A stretch of DNA of 64,000 nt from Xanthomonas sp. Leaf131 (GTDB taxonomy: Bacteria > Pseudomonadota > Gammaproteobacteria > Xanthomonadales > Xanthomonadaceae), in the NCBI RefSeq assembly GCF_001423495.1, contig NZ_LMOG01000021.1:6031-70030 (forward strand), given 5' to 3'. Every line of letters begins with the position of its first letter. Within the stretch, counting starts at the first letter, position 1. The notes beneath the pieces are model-generated. The model made no database searches, was not told the DNA's origin, and saw nothing but the letters and a program-made list of their open reading frames with translations. Positions 37,892 through 49,504 of the stretch are shown here, piece after piece. A program made the position numbers and the translations under genes.

Positions 37892-37984
37892 TGGCGGAGC
37901 GAGAGGGATTCGAACCCTCGATAGAGCTTTTGACCCTATACTCCCTTAGCAGGGGAGCCCCTTCAGCCGCTCGGGCATCGCTCC
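37892..37984 (-). tRNA. tRNA-Ser (anticodon GCT)
   Basis: 93 bases with CCA. Acceptor GGAGCGA, class II long variable arm (GTATAGGGTCAAAAGCTCTATC region), anticodon stem CTCCC/GGGAG with loop CTGCTAA giving GCT, and GGGTTCGAATCCC T-arm. Reads AGC/AGU. It follows csrA on the same strand. Confidence 0.96.
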
Positions 37985-38024
37985 AGTTTTCACGTCCTGC
38001 CGTGTTGTCCGTGGCAGGCCGCGA

Positions 38025-38054
38025 AGAATACCGGGTAAGGGGGGCTAACGTAAA
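38025..38054 (-). promoter_or_regulatory. Possible tRNA-Ser promoter
   Basis: Minus strand TTTACG (38054-38049), 18 bases, TATTCT (38030-38025). Spacing is acceptable; the predicted start would leave about 35 bases of 5' leader. Read-through from csrA is an alternative. Confidence 0.4.
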
Positions 38055-38067
38055 CCCTTTGCGACAA

Positions 38068-38280
38068 TCAATTCGAAGAATCGTCGCCGTGATGCGCGCC
38101 GGAAGCGACCGGCTCGTCGCCACGCTGGATGCGCTGATAGATTTCTTCGCGGTGCACAGCCACATCTTTCGGTGCGGTGATGCCGATGCGCACCTGATTA
38201 CCCTTGACGCCGAGCACGGTAACAGTGACCGAGTCGCCGATCATCAAGGTTTCGCCTACCCGGCGAGTGAGGATCAACAT
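38068..38280 (-). CDS. csrA: Carbon storage regulator CsrA/RsmA
   Basis: RNA-binding post-transcriptional regulator. 70 residues; [16 protein letters not shown] and [22 protein letters not shown], including the RNA-contacting Arg in VHREEI, are intact. The tail ([17 protein letters not shown]) is longer than in E. coli. The start has AGGAG ten bases upstream. In Xanthomonas this protein controls virulence, motility and exopolysaccharide. The position after alaS is the usual one in gammaproteobacteria. Confidence 0.97.
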
Positions 38281-38333
38281 TTTTCAAATCTCCTGGAACC
38301 GGTGGGTTTCCCACCAGCATCGACGGCCTCCTG
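38281..38333 (-). promoter_or_regulatory. csrA leader with repeated GGA motifs
   Basis: Reading toward csrA: CAGGAGG (38333-38327), a small hairpin GGTGGGAAACCCACC (38315-38301) and CAGGAG overlapping the ribosome binding site (38295-38290). Paired GGA motifs, one at the Shine-Dalgarno, are the classic layout for CsrA binding its own message. Autoregulation is inference. Confidence 0.5.
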
Positions 38334-38418
38334 ATGAGACGCGCCTTAGGTAAAGGGAATAGACCGGAAATGGTAGCGGCACATCCTGCCAGCCAGCAAG
38401 GCATGGCAGGACAAGTGT

Positions 38419-41067
<2,649 letters not shown>

Positions 41068-41167
41068 GTGCTGGCATTGGGCGGGCGGCAGTCCCGGTCA
41101 CCCAATGAATATGGGCGCAGACGAGCGGAACAACCTTAAACCACAAAGGGTAGCAGGCCTGACGCCC

Positions 41168-41656
41168 TCAGTCCTCAAGCTCGAAGCGCGTGGCGCTGCG
41201 AATGCTGTTGCCATCAAAACCACGCCGGGCCAGCAGATCGGCGGCCTTGCGCCGCTGCGGCAGATCCACCGGGCCCTGCTCGCCAAACCGACGACGGATC
41301 AAATCGCGTGCGTTCTCGGTCCAATCGCCTTCAAAGGTCGCCATTGCGGCACTGATGGCCTCGCTATCCAGGCCATGGGTTCCGAGTTCGGCACGAATAT
41401 GTAGGGGACCATAGCCCGAACCTGCGCGATTACGGACGACCGACGCCGCAAACCGGGTGTCGTCCTGCCAGCCCTCGCCAGCGAGACGCTCGACGGCAGC
41501 CTCGGCAGCTTCCGGCTCTATGCCGCGTGCCAACAGCTTGCGGTTCAATTCCTTGCGCGAATGCTCGCGGCGCACCAGCAATCCGAGTGCGCGCTGGACC
41601 GGCGTCTGCTCCTTGAACCGGCGTCCCCGCTTTGGCGCGGGCTCTTGCTCGTCCAT
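41168..41656 (-). CDS. recX: RecA regulator RecX
   Basis: Modulates RecA filaments. 162 residues with the three-helix repeats of Rec[65 protein letters not shown] and [18 protein letters not shown]. It lies 283 bases after recA; that gap holds no gene. Confidence 0.93.
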   Translation of the reverse strand: MDEQEPAPKRGRRFKEQTPVQRALGLLVRREHSRKELNRKLLARGIEPEAAEAAVERLAGEGWQDDTRFAASVVRNRAGSGYGPLHIRAELGTHGLDSEAISAAMATFEGDWTENARDLIRRRFGEQGPVDLPQRRKAADLLARRGFDGNSIRSATRFELED

Positions 41657-41903
41657 CGTGAGGTGTCCTGAATCACCAAATCACTGCTCAATCAATGCGC
41701 CGTCCGTGGCGCCTGCCCTCCTGGCCTTCGATAAATCTACCGCGAAGCGCGGCGGCACTGACTCCACCGTCCCCGCGATAGAAAAACGTGGAGCGACCAT
41801 CCAAACCTGTTGCACTGCTGTCGGGCCGGTGGGGCCAGCCTTGGCAACGAGCGTGTACCACTCGCAGCCCGCGCTTCCTTGCGCACGGCGCCACCTACCT
41901 GAC

Positions 41904-41931
41904 AGCGATTGAGCAAGTTCTGACAATCGCT
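41904..41931 (-). terminator. Hairpin just after recA
   Basis: AGCGATTG, twelve-base loop, CAATCGCT, starting nine bases after the recA stop. No U-run, so perhaps a partial terminator that lowers recX expression relative to recA. The rest of the recA-recX gap (41657-41903) shows nothing recognisable. Confidence 0.4.
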
Positions 41932-41939
41932 CTTGTTGC

Positions 41940-42974
41940 TTATTCCTTCTCGGCGTCGTCGCCCGCTTCACGCGGCGCCTCGGCAGGCTGGAACTTCTCG
42001 CGCAGCTCGGCTTCCAGCTTAATCGCAACCTGCGGGTTGTCGCGCAAGTAGGTACGGGCGTTGTCCTTGCCCTGCCCGATGCGCTCTTCGCCGTAGCTGT
42101 ACCAGGCGCCTGCCTTCTCGACCAGCTTGGCTTCCACGCCCATGTCGATCAATTCGCCCTCGCGGCTGATGCCTTCGCCGTAGAGAATTTCGGTCACGAC
42201 CTGCTTGAAGGGAGGCGCCAGCTTGTTCTTGACCACCTTGATCTTGGTCTGGTTGCCGATGATTTCGTCGCCCTTCTTGATCGCGCCGATACGACGGATA
42301 TCCAGACGCACCGAGGCGTAGAACTTCAGCGCGTTGCCGCCGGTGGTCACTTCCGGACTCTGGCCCGGCATCATCACGCCGATCTTGTGACGCAGCTGGT
42401 TGATGAAGACCACCAGGGTATTGGAGCGCTTGATGTTACCGGTCAGCTTACGCAGCGCCTGGCTCATCAGACGTGCCTGCAGACCCGGCAGCTGGTCGCC
42501 CATCTCGCCTTCGATTTCCGCCTTCGGGGTCAGCGCAGCGACCGAGTCGATCACCACGATGTCTACCGAGCTCGAACGCACCAGCATGTCGGCGATTTCC
42601 AGCGCCTGCTCACCGGTATCGGGCTGCGACAGCAGCAGGTCGTCAACGTTGACGCCCAGCTTGGCGGCATAGATCGGGTCCAGCGCATGCTCGGCGTCGA
42701 TGAAGGCTGCGGTGCCGCCCTTCTTCTGGCATTCGGCGATCGCCTGCAAGGTCAGCGTGGTCTTGCCCGACGCCTCCGGCCCGTAGATTTCTACCACACG
42801 GCCCTTGGGCAGACCACCGATGCCGAGTGCGATGTCCAGCATCAGCGAACCGGTGGGAATGACTTCGACTGCCTCGATGGCGCGGTCGCCCATGCGCATG
42901 ACCGAGCCCTTGCCGAATTGCTTTTCGATCTGGCTCAGTGCTGCGGAAAGGGCGCGCTTCTTGTTCTCGTCCAT
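41940..42974 (-). CDS. recA: Recombinase RecA
   Basis: Strand exchange and SOS co-protease. 344 residues. Walker A GPEASGKT (65-72), Walker B region [24 protein letters not shown], loop L1/L2 elements [36 protein letters not shown], and the acidic tail ([12 protein letters not shown]) are intact. The ATG at 42974 gives [13 protein letters not shown]; an in-frame extension upstream is not RecA-like. No match to the lexA-type operator was found in the 172 bases upstream. Confidence 0.98.
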   Translation of the reverse strand: MDENKKRALSAALSQIEKQFGKGSVMRMGDRAIEAVEVIPTGSLMLDIALGIGGLPKGRVVEIYGPEASGKTTLTLQAIAECQKKGGTAAFIDAEHALDPIYAAKLGVNVDDLLLSQPDTGEQALEIADMLVRSSSVDIVVIDSVAALTPKAEIEGEMGDQLPGLQARLMSQALRKLTGNIKRSNTLVVFINQLRHKIGVMMPGQSPEVTTGGNALKFYASVRLDIRRIGAIKKGDEIIGNQTKIKVVKNKLAPPFKQVVTEILYGEGISREGELIDMGVEAKLVEKAGAWYSYGEERIGQGKDNARTYLRDNPQVAIKLEAELREKFQPAEAPREAGDDAEKE

Positions 42975-43146
42975 CTGGGTGGTCCTCGTCAGTGATTTCG
43001 GTATGGGGCTAATGTAGCGGCGGTGTATCGCACAGGCTGAGACTGGCGGCGACACACTCAGATTAGGGATGCGGGCAGTGCCGTGACAGCGGGGAATCCT
43101 GCGGTACCGGCTCGGGCAAAAGCCAGCATGGCCATCGGCGCAATGC

Positions 43147-43788
43147 TCAACGATTTGGCCTCAATAGCCCGCAATACAAGCCCTCGATCGCGAAATCCTG
43201 ATCCGGCAACACTTCGATCGGCGCATAGTCCGGGTTGCGCGGCAGCAGCCGGATCCGGTCCTTGCCGATCTTCAACAGTTTGACCGTGATCTCTTCATCG
43301 ATCCGCGCGACGACGATCTGCCCCGAGCGCGCGTCACGGGTGCGATGCACCCCGATCAGGTCGCCATTGAAGATGCCTTCGTCGCGCATCGAATCGCCCT
43401 GCACCTTGAGCAGGTAGTCTGGCGAAGGCGAGAAGAACACCCGGTCCAGCACCACGAAGTCGTCCGAGCCGATATCCGCGCCGATCGGCAGGCCCGCTGC
43501 AACGCGGCCCAGCACTGGCAGACGCAATACGTCATCGCGAACCGGCTCGCTCGCTGGCGGTGTGCGCGACTGTGCGCCCCGCCCGGCCAGGCGGATGCCG
43601 CGTGCTTGACCCGGGACGCGACGGATCGCACCCGCTTGCTCCAGCGCCTCCAGGTGATATTGCGCTGCGCGCACGCCCTTGAAACCGAACGCACGCGCGA
43701 TCTCGGTTTGCGAGGGCGGCACGCCATCGGCATCGATGCGCTCGGCGATCAAGGCCAGGATTGCTTGCTGGGTATCGGTCAGGTCCAT
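43147..43788 (-). CDS. lexA: SOS repressor LexA
   Basis: 213 residues. N-terminal winged helix (1-65; [33 protein letters not shown]), autocleavage site Ala98-Gly99 in GRVAAGLP, and catalytic dyad Ser133 (GDSMRDEGI) and Lys170 (ITVKLLKI). The ATG at 43788 is two bases from its own operator, leaving no room for a normal Shine-Dalgarno; an in-frame TTG at 43824 would read through the operator and is less likely. Controls itself and the damage regulon. Confidence 0.96.
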   Translation of the reverse strand: MDLTDTQQAILALIAERIDADGVPPSQTEIARAFGFKGVRAAQYHLEALEQAGAIRRVPGQARGIRLAGRGAQSRTPPASEPVRDDVLRLPVLGRVAAGLPIGADIGSDDFVVLDRVFFSPSPDYLLKVQGDSMRDEGIFNGDLIGVHRTRDARSGQIVVARIDEEITVKLLKIGKDRIRLLPRNPDYAPIEVLPDQDFAIEGLYCGLLRPNR

Positions 43789-43790
43789 GG

Positions 43791-43809
43791 TTAGTAGTAT
43801 TACTACTAA
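43791..43809 (-). promoter_or_regulatory. LexA box of lexA
   Basis: TTAGTAGTAATACTACTAA on the minus strand, a perfect nine-base inverted repeat around one base. It matches the TTAGN6TACTA pattern known for Xanthomonas and Xylella LexA. It ends two bases before the lexA start codon. Confidence 0.93.
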
Positions 43810-43894
43810 CTGACGTCTGCGCAATAGTTGATTGCGGCTTCAGTCGACAGGTCGAAGAGCGGATTGCAGACAGCAGCAGAGTCGAACGACTGCG

Positions 43895-45571
43895 CTAACG
43901 CGGGCTGCGCCAGATCGAGAACAGAATCCAGATGCCGCACAGCGCCGCGCCGATGAAACCGCTCACACCCAACGCCAGCAGCCAGCGACTGGCACTGCCG
44001 CCAACGCTGTTCATCACGATCGACGAGCCGATCACCAACGCGGCAGTGACAATCCCCATGGTGAGCCGGTTGGCGGCACGGTCGACCTGTTCACCGAACT
44101 CGCGCAATGCGCGTGTTTCGACATGCAATTGCAGCTTGCCGCGACGCGCGGCCTGCAGCAGCCGTTTGAGATCGCGCGGCAGATCGCCGATCAGATCGAT
44201 CGCTCCGGTCACCGTGCGACGGCTGCGCCGCAACATCGCGCTCGGTGCGTAGCGTTGCAGCACCACGCGTTCCAGATACGGGCGCGCTTCGCTGGCCATG
44301 TCGAAATCCGGGTCGAGTTGGCGACCCATGCCTTCCAGCGTGAGAAACGCCTTGATCATCAGCGCCAGATCCGAGGGCAGCGTGAGCCCGTGATCGCGCA
44401 GGATGGAAGTGACATCGCCGAGCATCGCGCCGATACGCAGCTCCTTCAACGGCACCCCGCGATACTCGTCGACGAAGGCACCGATGTCCTGCTGCAGGCG
44501 CGACTCATCGATCTCCAGGTGGGTGCCGGCCCACTCCAACAGCACGTCGATGACCGCTTCGGCGTCGTAGCTGACCATACCGTGCAGCAGTTGCGCGACC
44601 TGAAACCGGCGCTGCTCGGAAACGCGGCCGACCATGCCGAAGTCGATCACTGCGATACGCCCGTCGCGCAGATAGAAAATATTGCCGGGGTGCGGGTCGG
44701 CGTGGAAGCAGCCATCCTGCAACACCATCTTCAGCACGATGTCGGCGCCGGTACGCGCGAGCGCTTTACGATCCAGGCCGGCCGCATCGACGGCGGCCAG
44801 ATCGCGTCCAGGAATCCCGTCGATGAACTCCTGCACGTTGAGCGATTCGCAGGTCCACTCCCAATACACTGCCGGCACCACGACCCTGGGATCGTCGGCG
44901 AAATTGGCCGCGATACGTTCGGCATTGCGGCACTCGGCGGCGAAGTCGAGTTCGCGCCGCAGGGACACGGTGAATTGCTGCACCACTTCGGCGGGACGAT
45001 AGCGCTTCAAATCCGGGGCGCGTGTTTCCACGATTTCAGCCAGTCGCGCGAGCAGGCGCAGATCTGCGTCGATGACATCACCGATACCGGGGCGACGGAT
45101 CTTCAGCACTACCGGTGTGCCATCGGCGAGCCAGGCGCGATGCGTCTGCGCCAGCGATGCGGCGGCCAACGGTTGCTCGTCCAGGCGCGCGAAGATGCTC
45201 TCCGGTTCCGCGCCCAGCGCTGCAACCAGTTGCGGGCGGATCTGCTCGAACGCCAGCGCAGGCACTGCGTTCTGCAGCTCGCTCAACTCTTCGATCCATT
45301 CCTGCGGCAGCAGATCCACGCGCGTGGCCAGCACCTGCCCCAGCTTGACGAAGGTCGGCCCGAGTTCTTCCAGGGCGCGCCGCACACGTACTGCTGCAGA
45401 CATGCGCAAGCGGCCTTCCGCGTTATGCCAATGCAACAGCTTGCCGGCACGTTCGAGCACATCGGCCAAACCAATCCGACGCACCACGTCGCCGAATCCA
45501 TAGCGAATCAGGACCGCTGCAATTTCCTGCAGCCGCCCGAGATCACGAACGGTACCGAGTGCTTCCCACAT
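43895..45571 (-). CDS. ubiB: UbiB/AarF-family atypical kinase-like protein
   Basis: 558 residues. The ABC1 core shows the KxGQ motif (LGPTFVKLGQVLATRVDLLP), an Ala-rich loop (QPLAAASLAQTHRA), ELDFAAECRN, CFHADPHPGNIF and AVIDFGMVG; two hydrophobic helices end the protein (about 495-550). UbiB is needed for ubiquinone synthesis in E. coli, but Xanthomonads may have several paralogues and no ubi genes are adjacent here. ATG at 45571 overlaps the stop of a dubious upstream frame by one base. Confidence 0.85.
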   Translation of the reverse strand: MWEALGTVRDLGRLQEIAAVLIRYGFGDVVRRIGLADVLERAGKLLHWHNAEGRLRMSAAVRVRRALEELGPTFVKLGQVLATRVDLLPQEWIEELSELQNAVPALAFEQIRPQLVAALGAEPESIFARLDEQPLAAASLAQTHRAWLADGTPVVLKIRRPGIGDVIDADLRLLARLAEIVETRAPDLKRYRPAEVVQQFTVSLRRELDFAAECRNAERIAANFADDPRVVVPAVYWEWTCESLNVQEFIDGIPGRDLAAVDAAGLDRKALARTGADIVLKMVLQDGCFHADPHPGNIFYLRDGRIAVIDFGMVGRVSEQRRFQVAQLLHGMVSYDAEAVIDVLLEWAGTHLEIDESRLQQDIGAFVDEYRGVPLKELRIGAMLGDVTSILRDHGLTLPSDLALMIKAFLTLEGMGRQLDPDFDMASEARPYLERVVLQRYAPSAMLRRSRRTVTGAIDLIGDLPRDLKRLLQAARRGKLQLHVETRALREFGEQVDRAANRLTMGIVTAALVIGSSIVMNSVGGSASRWLLALGVSGFIGAALCGIWILFSIWRSPR

Positions 45572-46005
45572 CAGCGCACCGCCAGTGTGTGTGCGGCAGC
45601 CAGGCGCTGCATGCAAATATGCTGCGCAGCGCCTTGCCAGAGGTTGAAGATCGATGCCATCAGGGATGCGTTTCGACGCGGCCTCCGCGCTATGCAGTCA
45701 CTTGCATCGTCGCAGACGTGCAAGTCCATCGAGTGACCGACAGGCTCACGCACGGCCTGCTGAAAATAGGCAGCTGGATCCTCCAGAAACGCGAGTAATT
45801 TGCCGACAGCGGCGTGCGGCATGGACGAAAGCAACACAGGAGCGGGAATCAGATGCATCGGCACGCAAGTCAACAACGAGAGCTTGTTTGTAGCCGATCT
45901 GCCCGACGATGTCGCGTCTTTGCGCTCGGCCAGCTTAGCCAAGGTTGGGTTGTGCTTGCGCAGCTTTAGCCGTATCACCCGACCGGACAGTCAGGCGAAA
46001 CAGCC
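45572..46005. other. Gap between ubiB and a TonB receptor gene, no firm gene
   Basis: 434 bases. One minus-strand frame (start 45978, 135 codons) ends TGATG on the ubiB start, which could mean coupling, but it uses rare codons (AGG, CGA, ATA) and has a third-position G/C content near 70%, lower than its neighbours, and matches no family I know. No terminator or other structure stands out. Confidence 0.4.
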
Positions 46006-48540
46006 TCAATAGCGTAGCCGCAGCGTCAGCCCATAGGTCCGTGGCGCGCCCAGAAACGCGTTCCAAGAACCGGCCTGCAGCGGTGCGTCGATGACGATCT
46101 GCCGGTAAGTCTCGTTGCCAAGATTTTCTGCCCACGCTTCCAGCAACCAACGTTTGTCGTTGGCACCGATACCCAGCCGCGCGTTGAGCAAGGTATAGCC
46201 CGGTTGCGCTTTTTGCGGATCCAGGTCGGAGCCTGCGTTGTATTCGGAGCTGTACTTGGCGCCGATGTTGAAACGGCCAGTGAGCTGGTTGCCAAACGCG
46301 TGTTCGTAGGTCAGCGACAGATTGGCCGACCAGCGTGGCGCAAAGCTCACACGGCTGCCCGGCAGCAGCGCAAGATCCGCATCCGGCAAGAGATCGTCGC
46401 CATAGCTGGTGTCGGTATAGCTGAGCCCGCCTTGCACCATCAGGCCGGGCACGGCGCCCTGCCATAGGATTTCGGTATCGATGCCGCGCGACACCACGGA
46501 GGGAATGGCACGCACCACAAAGCTGGTCCCCAGAAAGTTATTGAGCTGAAAGTCGCTGAAATCCTGATAGAACAACGCGGCATTCAACAACAGGTTGCCA
46601 CCAAGCCAGGTGGTTTTGGCGCCCAGCTCGTAGCTGTCGACAAATTCGCCGGGAAATGAGGTGTCGTCCACCGGCAGGATGCCCTGTACGCCGCTGGACA
46701 AGCCATCGGAGGACTGCACACGATCCAGATTGAAGCCGCCGGCCTTGTAACCGCGCGCCGCCGATACATAGGTCATCAGCGCATCGTTCCAGCGATACGC
46801 CAGCTTCGCAGTGCCGGACCACTCGCGCTCGGTGCGTTTCTGCTCGGTCTGACGCCCATCGTGGGCGAGGTTGGCCCACGGCAGACAGGTGAAACCGATC
46901 ACCTGCGGTGCGATCGCCGGCACCGCAGACGCAGGCACACCCCGCGCAACCAGCGCGGCGCCGATCCGCTGCAACGCGGCCGGATTGACCTGGCCGTTAG
47001 GTGCGAAATAACTGGCGCACGCCGGGCTTCCATCGGGATTCTGAAATGTCGATCGCAGGGTTTTATTCTCGTAGGTGTAGCGCAACCCCACCACGACATC
47101 CAGCGCGTCGGTGGCATGCCAGGTGTTGTTGGTGAACAGCGCGGCGCTGGTGCCATCCTGACGAAAGCGGTCCTGACTCCCCTGTCCACGGAACAGCGTG
47201 CCAGCCGGCAGACCGGTGGCGTCGGCGAGAAAACGCGTTGCATCCGCACGCGCGGCCAACGCGGGATTGACCCGTGCAAGCAACACGCTGGACAGATACG
47301 GCTCGTAGGCGCTGCCGAAGCGATAGGACTCGTTGCGATGCAAGGTTTCGTCGGCGTAGAACGCACCGACCATCCAATCGAGACGCTCGCTCGATCCAGC
47401 CAGGCGCAGTTCCTGACTGAAGGTCTTGAACCCGGTCAGCATCTCGTCCTCGCGCGGAGCGCGGTAGAGAATGTCTGCAGCGCTGTAATCGAAATCCAGA
47501 CCGTTGACGGATTTCCAGTCGCGCACTGCGGTGATCGAGGTCAGCACCGCCTCGCTCAACCACGGCGTGGTCCAGTCCACCTGTGCCGACACGCCCTTGT
47601 CCTGAATCTCCTGCGTGGTGCTGCGATTGCTGTAGGCACGCCTGCTCTGCGGGTCGGCACGCACAGTGGTACCCTGCCCGCCCGGCGTCAGCGCATCGAT
47701 CAACGCTGCAGTCGGTCCGCGCTCGGTGGTCACCGTGACGCAGCAATTTTCCTCACGGCGGGTGTAGTCGGCCGCAAGATTGATGTCCAGATCGTCGGTG
47801 GGCTCCCAAAGAAGCTGCACGCGCGCGGTGCGCAGATTCTGGTCGCCATCGTCGGTGGCGGTGCGCGGACCCGTGCCGGTCACCACCTGCTCGAATCCAT
47901 CGCGACGCCGTCTGGCCGCATAGACACGCACGGCGCTAGTGTCGCCCAATGCATCGTTGAAGGCGGCGGCAATCCCGAACGCACCAAAGTTGCCTGCGGT
48001 GATTTCGGCATCGGCACTGCGGGTAAAACTGGGCCGGCGCGTGACCACGTTGATGACACCGGCCGAGGTGTTCTTGCCGAAGACAGTGCCTTGCGGGCCT
48101 TTCAACACTTCGATGCGCTCGAGCTCCCCCAGGTCGGCAAAGCTCACGCCGTTGCGCGCGCGGGCAACGCCATCGATGACCACACCGACCGAGGACTCTA
48201 GCCCGGCATTGTCGCCAACCGTGCCGATGCCGCGAATGCGCGCTGTGGTCTGCGCTGCACTTTGACTGCTGGTCACGATCAGGCCGGGCACCAGCATCTG
48301 CAGTTCCTTGATGTCGTGCACGCCGCTGTCCTGCAACAGCTGCTCCGGCAGTACCGACACCACCACCGGCACGTTCTGCAGCGATTCCTCGCGCTTTTGT
48401 GCGGTCACCTTGAGGGCGGCCAGCGTTGCCGGCTCTTTCGGATCTGCCGGCGCCGTTGTCTGTGCACACAGCGGCGACACCTGCATACCCGCGAAAAGTG
48501 CGAGCGCAAGCCCGGTGCAACGGTGTTGTTCCATGCCCAT
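46006..48540 (-). CDS. Orphan TonB-dependent receptor
   Basis: 844 residues: signal peptide (cleavage after SPLCA), TonB box region (LAALKVTAQKREESLQNVPVVVSV), plug (ELQMLVPGLIVTSSQSAAQTTARIRGIGTVGDNAGLESSVGVVIDGVARARNGVSFADLGELERIEVLKGPQGTVFGKNTSAGVINVVTRRP described by its landmarks VLKGPQGTVFGKN and GVINVVTRRP) and a barrel ending in LRLRY. This is the FyuA/sphingomonad-like class, unlike the two receptors of the xyloglucan locus. No transporter, enzyme or regulator gene adjoins it, so the ligand is unknown. Starts at 48540 or 48534 are both possible. Confidence 0.9.
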   Translation of the reverse strand: MGMEQHRCTGLALALFAGMQVSPLCAQTTAPADPKEPATLAALKVTAQKREESLQNVPVVVSVLPEQLLQDSGVHDIKELQMLVPGLIVTSSQSAAQTTARIRGIGTVGDNAGLESSVGVVIDGVARARNGVSFADLGELERIEVLKGPQGTVFGKNTSAGVINVVTRRPSFTRSADAEITAGNFGAFGIAAAFNDALGDTSAVRVYAARRRRDGFEQVVTGTGPRTATDDGDQNLRTARVQLLWEPTDDLDINLAADYTRREENCCVTVTTERGPTAALIDALTPGGQGTTVRADPQSRRAYSNRSTTQEIQDKGVSAQVDWTTPWLSEAVLTSITAVRDWKSVNGLDFDYSAADILYRAPREDEMLTGFKTFSQELRLAGSSERLDWMVGAFYADETLHRNESYRFGSAYEPYLSSVLLARVNPALAARADATRFLADATGLPAGTLFRGQGSQDRFRQDGTSAALFTNNTWHATDALDVVVGLRYTYENKTLRSTFQNPDGSPACASYFAPNGQVNPAALQRIGAALVARGVPASAVPAIAPQVIGFTCLPWANLAHDGRQTEQKRTEREWSGTAKLAYRWNDALMTYVSAARGYKAGGFNLDRVQSSDGLSSGVQGILPVDDTSFPGEFVDSYELGAKTTWLGGNLLLNAALFYQDFSDFQLNNFLGTSFVVRAIPSVVSRGIDTEILWQGAVPGLMVQGGLSYTDTSYGDDLLPDADLALLPGSRVSFAPRWSANLSLTYEHAFGNQLTGRFNIGAKYSSEYNAGSDLDPQKAQPGYTLLNARLGIGANDKRWLLEAWAENLGNETYRQIVIDAPLQAGSWNAFLGAPRTYGLTLRLRY

Positions 48541-48692
48541 ATTTGTCCCCCGACAAAGAGCGCAGGCGATGCAGTGCGGCGAGCGCCGCAGTTCGCGTGA
48601 GGTCATACCTTACCGGGTTAACGGCGTAGAGCAATGCAGGGAACAGAACACGCGGAGCGTGCGACGAATGCGGCTTACATTCGATGTGCATT

Positions 48693-48719
48693 GGAGCCAT
48701 GCATCAACCCCATGGCTCC
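48693..48719. repeat. Inverted repeat upstream of the orphan receptor
   Basis: GGAGCCATG, nine bases, CATGGCTCC: perfect nine-base arms in the 274-base gap between pncC and the receptor gene. Without a U-run it is not a standard terminator; it could be an operator or a hairpin. Confidence 0.45.
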
Positions 48720-48814
48720 TCATCGCCAGGCGAGAATGATGGCGTTAGCAATCACACTTCGTCAACGCAACGGTTTGCTGCTATGCCGTAGCGGCTGAGC
48801 CGCAGATCAGGTGT

Positions 48815-49309
48815 CTACAACAACGCGCTCAATCCACGCAGCGCCGCAACCACGGTCTGCCGGCGCACGGCGTCGCGATCGCCTTGGAACTGGAACAATT
48901 GCGCAGTGGCGTAACCACCGCGACGCTTCCAGCCGATCCATACCGTGCCGACCGGCTTGTCCTCGCTGCCGCCACCTGGCCCGGCAATACCGGTCACCGC
49001 CACGGCGATGCTGGCGCCAGAATTGACCAACGCACCGGAGACCATTTCGATCACCGTTTCGCGGCTGACCGCACCATGCACTTCCAACGTGTGCGGCCGC
49101 ACGCCCAGCAATGCCTGCTTGGCCTCGTAGCTGTAGGCGGCCATGCCGCAATCGAACCAGTGCGACGAACCCGCCACATCCGTCACCGCTTTGGCGATCC
49201 AGCCGCCGGTACAGCTTTCAGCGGTGACCAGGCGCTCGCGCGCGGCAAGCAGTTGCTGACCAAGGGTCTCGGCCAGCTGCTGCAGTTCGAAATCGGCGGA
49301 CATGGACAT
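48815..49309 (-). CDS. pncC: Nicotinamide-nucleotide amidase (CinA C-terminal family)
   Basis: Deamidates NMN to nicotinate mononucleotide in NAD recycling. 164 residues: only the CinA C-terminal domain, as in E. coli PncC. AESCTGGWIAKAVTDVAGSSHWFDCGMAAYSYEAK, GAVSRETVIEMVSGAL and AVTGIAGPGGGSEDKPVGTVWIG are the family signatures. Starts at 49309 or 49303; an in-frame GTG at 49315 is possible. Confidence 0.93.
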   Translation of the reverse strand: MSMSADFELQQLAETLGQQLLAARERLVTAESCTGGWIAKAVTDVAGSSHWFDCGMAAYSYEAKQALLGVRPHTLEVHGAVSRETVIEMVSGALVNSGASIAVAVTGIAGPGGGSEDKPVGTVWIGWKRRGGYATAQLFQFQGDRDAVRRQTVVAALRGLSALL

Positions 49310-49469
49310 AGGCACGGGAATAAAGAGGCAGCGAACGTTTTAGCCCAATTCGTCGCGCCTGTCTGCGGTGGTTGCAGAAACGGCGCGGCCGCGACGCGGC
49401 AGAGGTTCAGTGGCGATATGTGCAATGCAGGCGTACTGCTCGGCCCGCGCTGGATCGACTCGGGGGTTC

Positions 49470-49497
49470 TGCACAGTCGAGCCAACCCGACTGTGCA
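49470..49497 (-). terminator. Hairpin after hflX
   Basis: TGCACAGTCG, eight-base loop, CGACTGTGCA: perfect ten-pair stem eight bases after the hflX stop. No clear U-run. The rest of the 195-base gap to pncC shows nothing else. Confidence 0.5.
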
Positions 49498-49504
49498 GTG
49501 CCGA

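Noticed and set aside
37680..38165. Minus-strand 161-codon frame across tRNA-Ser and the csrA 3' end
   Set aside because: It runs through the tRNA gene, its terminator and part of csrA in another frame; no protein-like character.
42975..43146. LexA box upstream of recA
   Set aside because: Only TTAG followed by ACCGA at the place of TACTA is present near 43010; two of five bases in the second half match, not enough to call.
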